From contig OZ023192.1 of the NCBI GenBank assembly GCA_963995505.1, positions 8,043,001 through 8,107,000 of the forward strand: a DNA stretch of 64,000 bases, given 5' to 3'. Position numbers and translations under genes: made by a program. The notes below the pieces were generated by a model. That model ran no database searches, was not told the DNA's origin, and saw nothing but the letters and a program-made list of their open reading frames with translations. The first letter of the stretch is position 1. Every line of letters starts with the position of its first letter. Source of the stretch: Hypericum androsaemum. Its lineage: Eukaryota > Streptophyta > Magnoliopsida > Malpighiales > Hypericaceae. This document shows, in pieces, positions 13,230 to 25,535 of the stretch.

Positions 13230-13619
13230 CAGTTGATTCCCATTCTATTACTTGGGCGCGGGAGAGTAAGATCATTGAAAAAACCAAAAGCTCTGCCCAC
13301 CCCTTATACCATACCATTCCTTCTAGTGACGGAGCTTATCCTAGGAGATTAGAAGGGGACAAGGCTAGTCCCCAAATTTGGGGACTAAAGAAGAGATTGT
13401 GGCAATCTAGGTATTAATAAAATAATAAAGAGTAAAATTAGAAAATTAATAGAAACAAAAGGGGAGGTGGAAAGAGGAAAGAACTAATCCCACGTGAAAG
13501 TCAAAAAGAGGAAAGAGGTAATATAAAAAGGAAGGAACCTTTTTGTATGGAAAGACTAAAATAGTTAAAAAAAATATTAATCAATCCCTTGTGAAAAGAG
13601 GAAGGAACACTTCACGATG

Positions 13620-14845
13620 ATTCTTTCTCTCTCTCTTTAAATTATTGTCAATTTCAAAAACACTATCAGTTACCAGATATTTTTTTTAATAAATAAACTC
13701 AAAGAACCAAAGAACAAAAATTCAATAGAAACCAATATCACTGCATTCGAAAACCAATATCACTACATTCGGAAACCAATATCACTACCTTCGGAAACTA
13801 ATTTCACTACATTCGAAAACCAATATCACGACGTTTGAAAACTAATATTACCACATTCGAAAACCAATATCAACACATTCGAAAACCAATATATCACCAC
13901 ATTCGAAAACCAATATCACTACGTTCGAAAATCAATATCATTACAAACTAAAACCAATAGAATTACTTATTCAAACCAATATCATTACATTCGGAAACCA
14001 ATATCACGACGTTCGAAAACCAATATTACCACATTCGAAAACCAATATCAACACATTCAAAAACTAATATATCACCACATTCGAAAACCAATATCACTAC
14101 ATTCGAAAACCAATATCACCACATTCGAAAACCAATATCATTATAGACTAAAACCAATGGAATTACTTACTCAAACCAATATCATTACAGACTCAAACCA
14201 ATATCATTACCGACTCTTTCTGTCTCTCTCTCTCTTTAAATTATTGTCAATTTCAAAAATGCTACCAGTTATCAGATATTTTTTTTAATAAATAAACTCA
14301 AAGAACCAAAGAACAAAAATTCAATAGAAAACTAATATCAACTGCATTCGAAAACTAATATCACTACATTCGCAAACCAATATCACTACCTTCGGAAACC
14401 AATATCATTACGTTTGGAAACCAATATCACTACATTCAGAAACCAATATCATGACGTTCAAAAACTAATATTACCACATTCGAAAACCAATATCAACACA
14501 TTCGAAAACTAATATATCACCACATTCGAAAACCAATATCACTACGTTCAAAAACCAATATCATTACAGACTAAAACCAATAGAATTACTTATTCAAACC
14601 AATATCATTAAAGACTCAAACCAATATCCTTGCCGACTCAAACCAATATCAATACATACTCAAACCAATATCTTTACTTACTCAAACTAATTTTGTTACA
14701 TACTCAAACCAATAAAACTACATACTCAAACCAATATCAGTACATACTCAAACCAATATCTTTACTTACTCAAACCAATTTTAATACAGACTCAAACCAA
14801 TATCATTACATACTCAAACCAATATTATTACATACTCAAACAAAA
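13620..14845. repeat. Duplicated block with 22-bp minisatellites in copy 2
   Basis: Two successive blocks (about 13620-14210 and 14215-14845) each begin with the same CT-rich leader (TTTAAATTATTGTCAATTTC), then AAAGAACAAAAATTCAATAG, then an array of the 22-bp CCAATATCACTACATTCG-type unit, ending in the ACAGACTCAAA-type unit. A roughly 595-bp segment was therefore duplicated in tandem inside the element. Open frames across it only translate the repeat. Confidence 0.88.
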
Positions 14846-14869
14846 TAAAAGAGATCACGAAAATCCTAA

Positions 14870-15720
14870 TCGAACACATCCTTTGAACACCCAAACTCAA
14901 ACCTGAACCCGAACCCGCACCCCTCTGTAGCTTTAGGTTCACATACAAACTCCGGCTCTCAGGACGGGGACAAAGACGGGCACGGGAGTCATGGCCGATC
15001 AGAACCCAAACCCGGGCTACGACGGGGGAGCGACGGTCTTGACTGATATTGGTACCCAACGCTACAGGCTTGGATGGTTTTTCCGAATTTATGCAGTGAC
15101 TGATATTGGTACCTCTTCGATCCTGGATGAAGTTCCGGTGATGAGGATGGCGTAACGGAAGTCCCTGAGAATAAGGTAATATGGAAGGAAGTACAACAAC
15201 GAGAAGAGAGTAAACAGCAGAGAGAGAAAGGAGGTAGGTTTAGGTCAATTGTGAGGTGGGTGATAGAGAGAGCGAGGAAGGGGGGCGAGCGCGTAGCGGC
15301 CTCCAACTCTATACTGGGTCTGTAAAGGAAAAGAGAAAGAACCCTAAATACCTAAAAAATCTCGACAATCCAAACCATACTCTGTAAAAAAGCAAGATCA
15401 ATCTCTCACCTAAATTGGGACGAAGCTTGGATTCTTGGTGGGTCAAAGGTAATTGCCAAGGCGAGCCCCGAACGGTGGGATCGGTGGTCGTCACAGAGGG
15501 GAAGGTGAGTGTAATGTTCTGGATTAGGAAATTGGGTTCAAGAACCCTAATCAAAATATTTGGGGAAAAAAGAAGAAGAAATAGACGAGAGAGAGAGAAA
15601 GATGGAGAGGAGATGTTACAGTGAGTAGTCGGGAATGGAGAGGAGATGGTGTTGGAGGCTAGGTTTCTTTTTTGAAAATTTGAGAGAGGAAGAAACCGTA
15701 ATAAATTTGTGTCGGACACT
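14870..15720. other. GC-richer gene-like core of copy 2
   Basis: Sequence with clearly higher GC and open frames on both strands (minus 15309-15719, 14989-15306; plus 15415-15624). No domain is recognised. It contains AACCCTAA-like and GAGAGAGAAAGA leader-like text. The position matches the GC-rich cores of copies 1 and 3. It could be a captured host 5' region, as in Pack-type elements, but I cannot name a source. Confidence 0.4.
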
Positions 15721-15877
15721 AGTTGATACCTTTCTCGAGTAAAAGCTCAAAAATGCCCTTGATAGGTTAGTGACCATTGGATTTATAGATATTCTTTTAA
15801 AATCAAATCTGACGGTTTAAAATTCAATCCCCACATGTGGACAATATTTTAATAGTCCCCACTCAATCCGCTCTCAT

Positions 15878-17568
15878 ATATTGGGGGAGAAAAGAAAAGA
15901 TAAATATAAAAAATAGATTAGTTAAGTTTATCTTTTAAACAAAAGATAAGAACCAAGAAAAATAAACTAGAAAAAAGTTAAAAGGTGAAAAACGTGTCAA
16001 GTGGGAAACATAAGCTAAAAACGTGGCTGTAAAATAGAAGTGCCACCAAGTAAAATGTAAAACAAAACAAAAGTGGGGCAGTGAAACTAAAATATATAAC
16101 AAGGCTCAAGATTTAATTATTGCTCATTCCTTTACCAAAACAGTAAACAAGAATGAAAATAAAATAAAAGAAAGGGCCAGCGGAGGAAAACAAAAAGAAG
16201 AAAAGCTCTGTAGAATTAAAAAAAAGGGGGGTTGACGAGAATAATGAACGAGGTAAGTTTAACTTTACTGGTATATGTTCACTTATTATTTGAAGTTAAT
16301 AGATACCATATGAGGTGACTTATCATCTTAGGCGTAAAATTGAAAATTTAATAGGAACCATTGGTGTGTGTAATTGGTTAATAAAATTGGGAGCACAAGT
16401 AAGGTTTTCATGTTCAAAATTGGGAACACCAAATAGAAAAGAAGAAGAGAAAAGAAATGACCAAGAAGTTATGTATTTTGATCTTAAATTTTGTATTTAC
16501 GGAGAGAAAGATGTTGGAGATACTTAAGAAAATATAGTTAATAACCTCGGTAAGGAAATTTGGGATGAACAGAATTGTGATTACAAAGGAAAGAATAAGA
16601 AAATTAAGTAAATGATAGGTAAGTTATTTATTTATATAGAATTGGCAAGAACAGATGGATTTATCCATCGTGATTTATCCATCGTGTTATATAATTTCAA
16701 AAAGTATAACTAAATTTTGGAATGTTTGAGATCATCTATGGATTGAACAAAATGAGCAGTACGTAATGAAGCTAAATTAAGTGAACTTTGTCTGATATGA
16801 AAGAATTTGAATGACTGTGATTTAAGATTTAGTAAGCAAACTTAGACATTTTATTTTGAACAAATGATGGTTATATTAACAGGTTTGGAGTACTACCATG
16901 TTTGAGGTCTTTGACCAGTTGAACGGCCACCTTAGCGGTTTGACGAGCTAAATTGGTAAATAAATAATATGTGACTCGTACTTTCTTTAGCGTACTCTAT
17001 TTATTTGTCATGATTTGAATATGATAATGTGAGTGCATTTGTAAATTTGTCATATGAGTATATGGTATAACATTATGATTTGTGAAAGTTTGTTTAATCT
17101 GGCCCAGAGGGGCACTGGATATGTTTGATATATTTTGGGAGTCTATGAATTTGTTATGATATGAAAGTCTGTTATATGGATCGCTCCGCTCTGTAATATG
17201 GACGTCTAGTAAGCAGAGATCTACCCGTGACCAACCGGGGATATTGGCATATGTGCACATATAATGAGGATACAATAGATTCTGATATGATCTGTTTGGC
17301 CAGCGGGGTTAGTTTCTGATGGCGCCTTTGAGATATGGTATCCTCGTGTCGGGGTTGGAGTGACACTATCTAGATCTTGCTTAATCTTTGTCAGTTCTGT
17401 GATATGATTTTGAAATTGTGTTCGTGTGTCAAATTGCGTGACGGTATGGGACATTGCGTAGTTGTCTCATGTTTATGTGCCGTTGTGATTATATGTTAAT
17501 ATTTGGTCATCTAGTAATTATGACTTTATGATAATGTAAATATCCGCATGATTCAATTGCCATGTTAG
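15878..17568 (+). repeat. 3' LTR of composite element, segment 2 of 3
   Basis: Resumes the LTR at TATTGGGGGAGAAAAG and runs to CATGTTAG (17568), where the Athila element inserted. It matches the reverse complement of about 4800-6480. The last five bases GTTAG are the left target duplication of the Athila insertion. Confidence 0.88.
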
Positions 17569-19148
17569 TGAAAGGAAGGATTTTCACCCCTCTTGCAATA
17601 ATGAGTAAGTACGGTATTGTCGTCCCACAAGGACTAAGCTAGTCCGCACATTCGACTTTACCGCTAGTTTGGGACAATAAGAAATGGAGGTGTCAATTCC
17701 AAATACAATATGCTACTTAAAATAAAATTACAACTAAACAAGGTTATGATTTAAACAATTAAAACAAGAGTGAGCTTGGTACCAATGACAACCTAAATAA
17801 CCAAATGGCATATGGGGTTTATTAAGTTCGTGTTATGGTCCGGATGTTTCAAAGGCAACTAATCAACGCTCTCGCGACAAATTAGTCTAAATCGATTCTT
17901 AACTAGACTTAGATGAACTAACCACGCTCTCGCGACAAATTAGCCACCTAATCTAACTAATCACCAACTATAACCACCATCCTTTGGACAACTAGTCACC
18001 TAAGGTGATCTCTCAACAATAGGTTCCTACTCAACTAGTTAAATGGTCTGTTAATCCTAACCCCTCTCGGCGATTAACATTAACTTTGTTCATAATCAAG
18101 GTGATCAATCTAGATTAGGCATTAAACTCATTAACTAGTGCATAAACCTTAACATATTAACCCCACAAAACCATTGGCTAAGTAGGTGCCATCAAGGCAC
18201 CAAACTCACAAATGAACTACTCACTCATGTTCAACATACATCTCAACACATCCATTGAACAAAGCAAGCAAAGCAAGAACATTAAAAGAGAGAGTAAAGG
18301 AAAGCTCAATATAGTCTTCAAGCATCCAATATTCTTCCTTCAAGTTCCCTACACAAGCTTCAACAATGGCTTCCTTTCCTTCTTCTCTAGATTGGCCACG
18401 TTTTTCCTCTTCTCCTCTCTTGGTTGGCAGCCACGGATTTCTTTCTTCAAAGGGAGGGAGAGCCACGTTCTTCTTGGAAGCCAGCAGATAATGAAAATAG
18501 AGTCCATGGTGGAGGTGTTGGTGGGAGAGAAGGTGGAAGACAAATTGGCTCAAATTAAGGAAGTGGAGCACTAATGTCTAAAGTTATCCACTAAGGGAAT
18601 CCAAGGAAAGGATTTAGAGTGCCAGCCACGAAATTCACTAAGCATGCCCAAGAATGGGCCCAAAACAAATCCTAAACTTTGGCCCACTCGTCAGATTTGT
18701 TGGCAGATTCAAAGGTCAACTTTAGACGCGATTTTACTCCCACTTGGACTCCGAATTTGAAGAAGTCCATGAAGACAAAGTTGTAGCTCCGGATATCTTC
18801 TTTCCAATGCCACCTTTCTTGTCTCCATTGGACTTCAGATGAGAAAGTTATCGACATTTGAGTCGCAAGGGGTCAGTTTTGCTCCACGTTCTCTTGGGTC
18901 TCATAAAACGCCAATCGTCCCGGCTGATCCGATCGCCTATGACGCATCCCTCGGCACACGAACGTCCACCATTACCGTAACAAGACTCCTATCAAGAAAG
19001 AATCACAATAAAAATTACAAGACTCTACTAAAACGAACATAACACATAATACGAGACAATGATGTCAAATAACGAACAAACATACTAGAAACAATAGAAA
19101 ATCAATACTAAAACATACATAGATGATAGAGTGTTTCCACACTCATCA
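17569..19148 (-). repeat. 3' LTR of the Athila element
   Basis: 1580 bp. On the minus strand it begins TGATGAGTGTGGAAACACTC, where GAGTGT and ACACTC form a small terminal hairpin, and ends CCTTCCTTTCA. It is nearly identical to 27617-29196. The 120- and 116-codon frames at 18.2-18.6 kb are LTR sequence duplicated at 28.26-28.62 kb and are not treated as genes. Confidence 0.95.
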
Positions 19149-20789
19149 CACCCCCACACTTGAATCATTGCTTGTCCTCAAGCAATACTCATACAAACAC
19201 AATCACAATCACCTAAGAAAGAAAACATGAAAAGGACAAGACTAGGCATGATCAATTCACAATTTAACTCCCCTCAAAATTTCAAACTCACATCAAAAAT
19301 ATCATCACACAACCTAGCTAGTACATCAACTCAAACACAAAGAGTAAGAACCGGTAGACACCTCACCACTCGATAGTTTAACCAAGTGTTATCACTATGT
19401 AAAAGACACTAGAGGGTTAACCACTCAGAGGTTCGGAAATTTTAGCTCACGATTTGTAAGTAGCCAACTTCCTATCTCTCGCATACATGATCGATGTCTT
19501 TCAAAGTATCCTACGTCCTACTCAACAGTGTCTCAAAGTCATGTGGTTGCTCGTGAACGAGGAGCTTTCAATCGGGTTATAATGGGGCTAAGGTAAAGGT
19601 GAGGAAATATGTATGGATAGTAGTTAAACCACCCAATCCGAGGACATGTTACAAAAGTACTCTAGTCACTCGTCTATTTTAAACATCTTCACCATAACTA
19701 GCTGAAGCACACTCTCAAAATTCACCCATTTCCTAAGACCGTGTAGCACGAGTAATGCCAATTATTAATGCCTTATTCAACCTTCACTTTTTCTTATCTT
19801 TTTTTTTTCTTCTTTTTTTTTCTTTTCTTTTCTTTTTCAACTTCTTTTTTTTCTCTTTTTTTTTTCTACAAACACGAACGCAAACTTGGCATTTTCTAGG
19901 CAAGAACTCGGCTTCTTTGTATGGCCTCTCAATTACCCAAATTCCCAATGAAGTAACCCATAAAGCTACCAACAGAACCCAATACATATCATATCCCCCA
20001 AAAAATGTAAACTTATGTGTCCTCGGATCGGATGACCAAAGGTCGGAAAGATGGTGGATATAAGGTTTAAAGTTGGTGTACATATAATATGATCAATGAA
20101 TGGCTAGGCTCAATGGGTTAAAGCAATGGATATAAAGGTTCTTGGCTCTAAAGCTCTAGGCTCAATTTCAAAGGATTAGCCCCCGTCATTCACTAACACC
20201 ACACAACCAAGACCATGTCAAGTACTAGTAGGATACCTCGATCAACCGAACGCATGTATGCACCTCATGAATAAATGAAGACGGTTGTCTCCTCCTTCGG
20301 CTCAAAGTTCCTCACAAGGTCACTCATCAACCCTCTCGTCTAATCTACATAGGGAGACTACTAGTCTAAACAACCGAGGGTGAAGTTTCTACAAGTTCTT
20401 AGGCCTTGTGCTCGAGTTCATTTCCTAACTCGGTATGTGGTAACCTTCTAACAAAAGTTAAAGAATTTTGAAGGGGGTCAAAATTTGAAAATTCGTGCCA
20501 AATCATTGCCTAATCAAGACAAACTAGATCTAAACACACAAAGGATTCCTAAGTGGAACCACACCCCCACACTTGAAGAACACCTTGTCCGCAAGGTGGA
20601 GGGAGCACACATACATCTAAACAATTGAACTATACTAACAAATGCATTAAGAAGCAAACATGAACATCAAACAATCACGAACAGCAAACAATCACAACGA
20701 ACAAAACATCACGAAGACATATAGCAAACTCACGACATCACAAAGACAAGAAGATAACTAAGGAAGAACAAAGTGATAGGAAACTCCCC
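19149..20789 (-). other. 3' non-coding region of the Athila element
   Basis: Lies between the third-ORF remnant and the 3' LTR. It starts (in plus order) with the polypurine tract complement CACCCCCACACTTGAA; a related CACCCCCACACTTGAAGAAC occurs again at about 20567-20586. It contains a 75-bp nearly pure pyrimidine run (19788-19868; purine on the coding strand). No gene is seen. Confidence 0.7.
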
Positions 20790-21436
20790 TTAGTCTTGAG
20801 GTGGAGAGGGTGGTGGTGGTGGGATGTTGTATCCGGATCGCGCCACCAGTTGCTGGATGTAGTAGCTTTGATGACGTAACTCCCTGTCCATATGCACGAA
20901 CCGAGAATCCATTTTATCCATGCGGGCCATAAGCGCGTGATTGGTCGTGTTCATCAGCCTCAATGCCTCAGCCCATCGATCAGCGGGTTGCCCAGATGGT
21001 CTGGCTCTTGCATCGCTGCCAGGAGTAGCTCCCGAGTTGGCTGCTGGCCTTGGTACTCCTTCGTCATCATAAAAATTGCCTGCTTTGCCTCTGTGCGATG
21101 CCCAACACTTTCTTTTCGATGTCGGTAGGAAAATTAGATAGCCCCTATCGGAGACAACCACCTCGGATCTTTTCATTCCATCCAGAGTAATGTAGGAGAT
21201 CGTTGGTTCGAAAGACCGAATGGTGGTTGCATTGAGCCTTCTTGGTGAGAAGCAATGAAGAACGGTGCCTTGTAACGGGTACGGAGATCCTTGATACCAC
21301 GCAAGTGCATGTCCGCCGGAGGTGCATGTTGAGCTTCGACCCCTGGAATCGCCACGTGCTTGCCCTTGTTCGCCCTTGTAGTCCTTAATGCCATGGAATG
21401 AAGAAATTTTGAGTTTGGGACAAAATTAGGGTTCAA
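20790..21436 (-). pseudogene. Athila third ORF (ORF3), internally deleted
   Basis: Two overlapping minus frames. 21436-21173 contains a start-like MALRTTRANKGKHV. 21176-20790 contains KRKCWASHRGKAGNFYDDEG, an Arg/Pro/Ala-rich linker, then NTTNHALMARMDKMDSR, RELRHQSYYIQQLVARSGYN and a proline-rich tail. The tail is closely echoed at 55.49-55.63 kb (DRKLHHQGYYIRQL, ERSGYNIS), fixing it as the C-terminus of the same ORF. The middle part that other copies keep (43.8-44.5 and 54.9-55.3 kb) is missing here, so only about 200 of the usual several hundred residues remain. Athila third ORFs have sometimes been called env-like; no signal peptide or membrane helix is seen here. Confidence 0.65.
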
Positions 21437-22007
21437 GGGTGAAAATTTGGGGTTTTGGGAGTGGGTAATGGAATTGATGAGTTGTTTAGATGTTTGGAAA
21501 GGATGAAATGGAGATGGAAAGGGTAATGGGTGTAGAGAATGAAGGATGTGGTTGATTGGGATGATTGGGGAGAAATGGGAGGGAGAGTGCTAAGTAAGAT
21601 TTTGGGGATTTTTTAGTTTGTGAGGAAGGAATGGAGAGGGGGACGAACATGGGGTGTAAAGATGGAAAAAAAAAACGGGATGAAAATGAAACCGTGAGTT
21701 GCCACGGCCGTGGCCAAAAAGCCACGTCTAAAAATTTAATTTAATTTAATTTTTTTTTTCGCAAATGTTTTTTTTCGCAAAATTTTTTTTTTCTTTCCCA
21801 ACTCGTCCTCGATCTTTGCTGAGCTTCCAATCGTCCATGTCACCTTGAAGATGCAAGAGACCCCATAAGCATGAACCAATACTACAAAATCATACCGGAA
21901 TAAGAACAATACATAAAAAGAGAACACAAAAAAAAAACTGTAAAAATAAAAAGACAATACGAAAACGTGCTAAGTTATAGTCGTTAGCTTGACTGTACTC
22001 CCCTTGT
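21437..22007 (-). other. pol-ORF3 spacer of the Athila element
   Basis: Mostly A/T homopolymer-rich non-coding sequence after the integrase stop. Its upstream half (about 21830-21990) is homologous to 43.39-43.57 kb in the plus-strand Athila copy. It contains long A and T runs and no convincing frame. Confidence 0.55.
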
Positions 22008-23420
22008 TCATGCATTGGAGGGTGAGGTGACGGATTGCACTTCCGCTTGTCGTTCAATATTTCCACCAAGGTAAATTTTACACCTTTGGCCATTCACCTT
22101 AAAAACTCCTCCATCTTCTCCTTCTAACTCGAGGGCTCCGAATGGGAAAACCTTCGCAATTTTGAACGGGCCACTCCACTTCGACTTGAGTTTCCCTGGG
22201 AATAGTCTCAATCGGGAGTTGTAAAGCAAAACTTGTTGCCCCTCCTTGAACTCTTTATTGACAATATGGGCATCATGTCTCCTCTTCGTACTTGCCTTGT
22301 AGAGTCTAAAGCTCTCGAACGCCATGTCCCGAATTTCGTCCAACTCTTCGAGTTGTAATACCCTTCGTTCACCGGCCTTTTTGTAATCGTAGTTGAGGGT
22401 CTTGATGGCCCAAAATGCTCTATGCTCTAGCTCTACGGGAAGGTGGCATGCCTTGCCATAAACAAGTTTGTATGGGGACATCCCGATAGGCGTTTTGAAT
22501 GCCGTTCGGTATGCCCATAAGGCATCGTCAAGCTTATTTGCCCAATCCTTCCTTGCTCCTCCAACCGTCTTTTCAAGGATCTTCTTCAATTCCCGGTTGG
22601 AGAGTTCCACTTGCCCACTTGTTTGGGGATGATAAGGTGTAGCAACCTTGTGTGTGACCCCGTACCTCTTCAATAAAATCTCAAATGGTCGGTTGCAAAA
22701 GTGTGAACCACCATCGCTAATGATAGCCCTTGGCACTCCAAATCTTGAAAAGAGCTTTTTGATAAAGCGAATGACCACCTTAGCATCATTGGTCGGTGAT
22801 GCCCAAGCTTCCACCCACTTAGATATGTAGTCCACTCCCACCAAGATATACTTGTTGCCATTAGAGGTTGGGAAAGGTCCCATGAAGTCCAACCCCCAAA
22901 CATCGAAGAGCTCCACTTCAAGAATCCCAGAGAGAGGCATCTCATTCCTCTTTGAAATGTTGCCGGTCCTTTGGCATCGATCGCACTGAGCAACAAAAGA
23001 GCGAGCATCCTTAAAAATGTTGGGCCAATAAAACCCGCATTCAAAGACTCGTGATGCGGTCCTTGTTGCCCCATAGTGACCGGAATATGGAGTACTATGA
23101 CATTGCTCCAAAATAGTCATCACTTCATCATCCGCAATGCACCGTCGAAGCACTCCATCGCTACACCTCTTAAAGAGATAAGGCTCATCCCATAGAAATA
23201 GCTGAGCATCCCTTAGAAATTTCTTTCGTTGGGGATAACTCAAATCGGATGGAATAATGTCGCCAACAAGGAAGTTGGCAAAATCAGCATACCATGGTAC
23301 CACCACATGATTCACCATCATCAAAGCTTCATCTGGAAACTCTTCTTGAATCTCACCATGAGTCTCCATTCCTTCGCTATGTTCTAGCCGAGAGAGATGA
23401 TCCGCGACAACATTTTCTTA
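22008..23420 (-). pseudogene. Athila integrase
   Basis: Open frame of 453 codons from 23369 to 22008, continuing in frame from the RNase H part after stops at 23469-23471 (TAG) and 23418-23420 (TAA). Visible in order: the HHCC zinc motif ([14 protein letters not shown] ... CDRCQRTGN); the DDE core with first Asp in WGLDFMGPF, second in [10 protein letters not shown] and Glu in [12 protein letters not shown]; then a basic C-terminal domain with [20 protein letters not shown] and PFGALELEG. It would insert the cDNA and is the best preserved part of the element. It has no separate start and depends on the upstream polyprotein, which is broken. Confidence 0.93.
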
Positions 23421-24959
23421 GCCTTTCTTATCCTTAATGGATAAATCAAATTCTTGGAGCAATAAAATCTAGCGCATGAGTCTAGGCTTGGCATCATTCT
23501 TAGAGAATAAATACCTCAAGGCTGCATGGTCAGTGTAGATGATCACCTTCGACCCAAGTAGGTATGGCCGAAATTTGTCACAAGCGTAAACAACCGCCAA
23601 CATTTCCTTCTCTGTGGTTGTGTAATTAAGCTGGGCGCCCGCCAACACTCTACTAGCATAGTAGATGACATGAAGCTTTCCCTCCTTCTTTTGACCAAGC
23701 ACACATCCCAATGTGATGTCACTCGCATCACACATTATTTCAAACGGTAACTCCCAGTCAGGAGCGGAGATAACCGGAGCTGTGACAAGAGCTCTCTTCA
23801 GAGAATCAAATGCTTGCTGACAAGGCTCATCAAAATTGAAAGGCACCTCCTTAACCAGCAAATTGGTGAGCGGTTTTGCTATAAGGGAGAAATTCTTGAT
23901 GAATCTTCGGTAAAATCCTGCATGGCCAAGAAAGGCTCTCACTCCCTTGACCGAAGTCGGTGCTCCCATCTTTTCTATTGCTTCCGTCTTGGCTCTGTCC
24001 ACCTCGATGCCAGCTCGGGAGATCTTATGCCCAAGAACTATCCCTTCATCTACCATGAAATGACACTTCTCCCAATTGAGAACGAGGTTCTTCTCTTCAC
24101 ATCTTTCCAAGACCTTGTCCAAATTGGCCAAGCAGCTATCAAAGGAGTCTCCAAATACAGAGAAATCATCCATAAAGATCTCCATAATCTTCTCATTCAT
24201 TTCCCAAAAGATAGCTTCCATGCATCGTTGGAATGTCGCGGGAGCACAACTCAATCCAAAAGGCATTCGTCGATAGGCAAAAATACCAAAAGGACAAGTG
24301 AAAGAGGTCTTCTCTTGATCTCTTGGGTATATTGCAATTTAGTTATAGCCCGAGTACCCATCCAAGAAGCAATAGTGAGAATATCCGGAAATTCTCTCCA
24401 ACATTTGATCAATGAATGGAAGAGAAAAATGATCCTTACGTGTGGCATCATTCAACTTCCTATAGTCAACGCACACTCGCCATCCTGTCACCGTCCTTGT
24501 GGAGATGAGCTCTCCCTCATCATTGACCACAACGGTCATTCCTCCCTTCTTCGGGACACAGTGGATCGGGCTTACCCATTCACTATCGGAGATGGGATAG
24601 ATAATTGCAGCCTCTAGCAGCTTGATCACCTCCTTCTTTACTACATCTTTCATGTTGGGATTTAATCTTCTTTGTCGATCCACCCTTGGTTTTGCTCCCT
24701 CTTCCATGTGAATATGATGCATCACAATTTCAGGACTTATCCCCTTGATATCGGATATTTGCCAAGCCATGGCCTTAATCCGGTTATTCACAATTTTCAG
24801 CACTTTCTCCTCTTGCTCTTTGGAGAGCTTGTTGGAGATAATAATAGGGATTCGCCCTCCATCCGTCAAGAACGCATACCTCAAATGCGAGGGTAGTTCT
24901 TTTAACTCCAACTTTGGAGCCTTTACAACAGATGGTGGAGTGCGATACTTCAAGTCAAC
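23421..24959 (-). pseudogene. Athila reverse transcriptase and RNase H
   Basis: RT text in order: VCVDYRKLNDATRKDHFSLP, FLDGYSGYN, MPFGLSCAPATFQRCM, and the catalytic box FMDDFSVFG (MDD in place of YxDD, a form I associate with Athila). RNase H follows with MCDASDITLGCVLGQ, HVIYYASRVL, TTTEKEMLAVVYA and [17 protein letters not shown] at 24339-24341 sits just after SGYN, where the relative at 40.1 kb has Gln, and a TAG at 23469-23471 follows RLMR. Otherwise the frame is intact. Non-functional as a single polyprotein. Confidence 0.93.
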
Positions 24960-25535
24960 CTCCAAATCCTCATGGAGACTTTGCTTCCCATCTTCATCCT
25001 CAAAATCTTCACAGTTGTCCACTTCTTGCTCTTCAAGAATTTTATCCTCAATACTTGCCACGATCTCCTTGCCAAAATCATGGACGCATCCCTCCACCAG
25101 ATCAATCTTCATGCACGTGCTCTCATCCAGAGGGTGACGCATTGCATCGGACATCTTAAACACCACCTCTTCGTCTCCTACTCGAAGGATCAATCTTCCA
25201 CCGTGCACATCAACATAAGTACGGGCTGTGTTAAGGAAAGGTCGTCCAAGAATTAATGGACAACTTTTATCCTCGACAAAGTCTAGCACCACAAAGTCCA
25301 CTGGGAAGATAAATTTATCAACCTTTACCAGGACATCCTCCACGATCCCAAATGGCTTCTTTATGGTCTGGTCCGCCAATTGGAGTAGCATTGATGTTGA
25401 TTTCACCTCACTTAAGCCTAGTTTTCGAAAGATGGACAAAGGCATCAAGTTGATACTTGCACCTAAGTCACACAAACACTTTGGAAACTCCACATCACCA
25501 ACAAGACAGGGAATAGTGAAATTCCCAGGATCTTT
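24960..25535 (-). pseudogene. Athila aspartic protease region
   Basis: Frame open from a TAA at 25536-25538 into RT. It carries FPKCLCDLGASINLMPLSIF, the retropepsin active-site strand (D-L-G-A-S in place of D-T/S-G), the usual second hydrophobic strand near SCPLILGRPFLNTA, then an acidic linker leading to RT. The same residues occur in the plus-strand copy at 38.94-39.2 kb. Confidence 0.85.

Larger units (their letters stand above)
13230..15877. mobile_element. Hairpin-ended DNA transposon, copy 2
   Basis: Interrupts the forward LTR. The element proper seems to begin near 13343, where GGGGAC...GTCCCC and CCAAATTTGG form a terminal hairpin followed by GCAATCTAGGTATTAAT, shared with copy 1 (GCAATCTAGATATTAAT at 2920). 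The right end is TAGTCCCCACTCAATCC, also shared, preceded by the 10-bp palindrome CCACATGTGG. In between are two minisatellite blocks and a gene-like segment. The first 110 bases (13230-13342) are not recognised and may be flanking filler. No transposase is seen. Exact ends and target duplication are unresolved. Confidence 0.7.

Noticed and set aside
14630..14848. 72-codon Gln/Thr/Asn-rich frame
   Set aside because: A translation of the 22-bp minisatellite; the period is not a multiple of three and codons repeat with the array.
18212..18574. 120- and 116-codon frames, exactly repeated at 28260-28622
   Set aside because: They lie inside the two LTRs of the Athila element; the duplication reflects LTR identity, not a gene pair.
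19784..20083. 99-codon Lys-rich minus frame and its Phe-rich plus counterpart
   Set aside because: Caused by a long pyrimidine tract in the 3' non-coding part of the Athila element.
23814..24617. 267-codon plus-strand frame
   Set aside because: Antisense shadow of the reverse transcriptase/RNase H frame.
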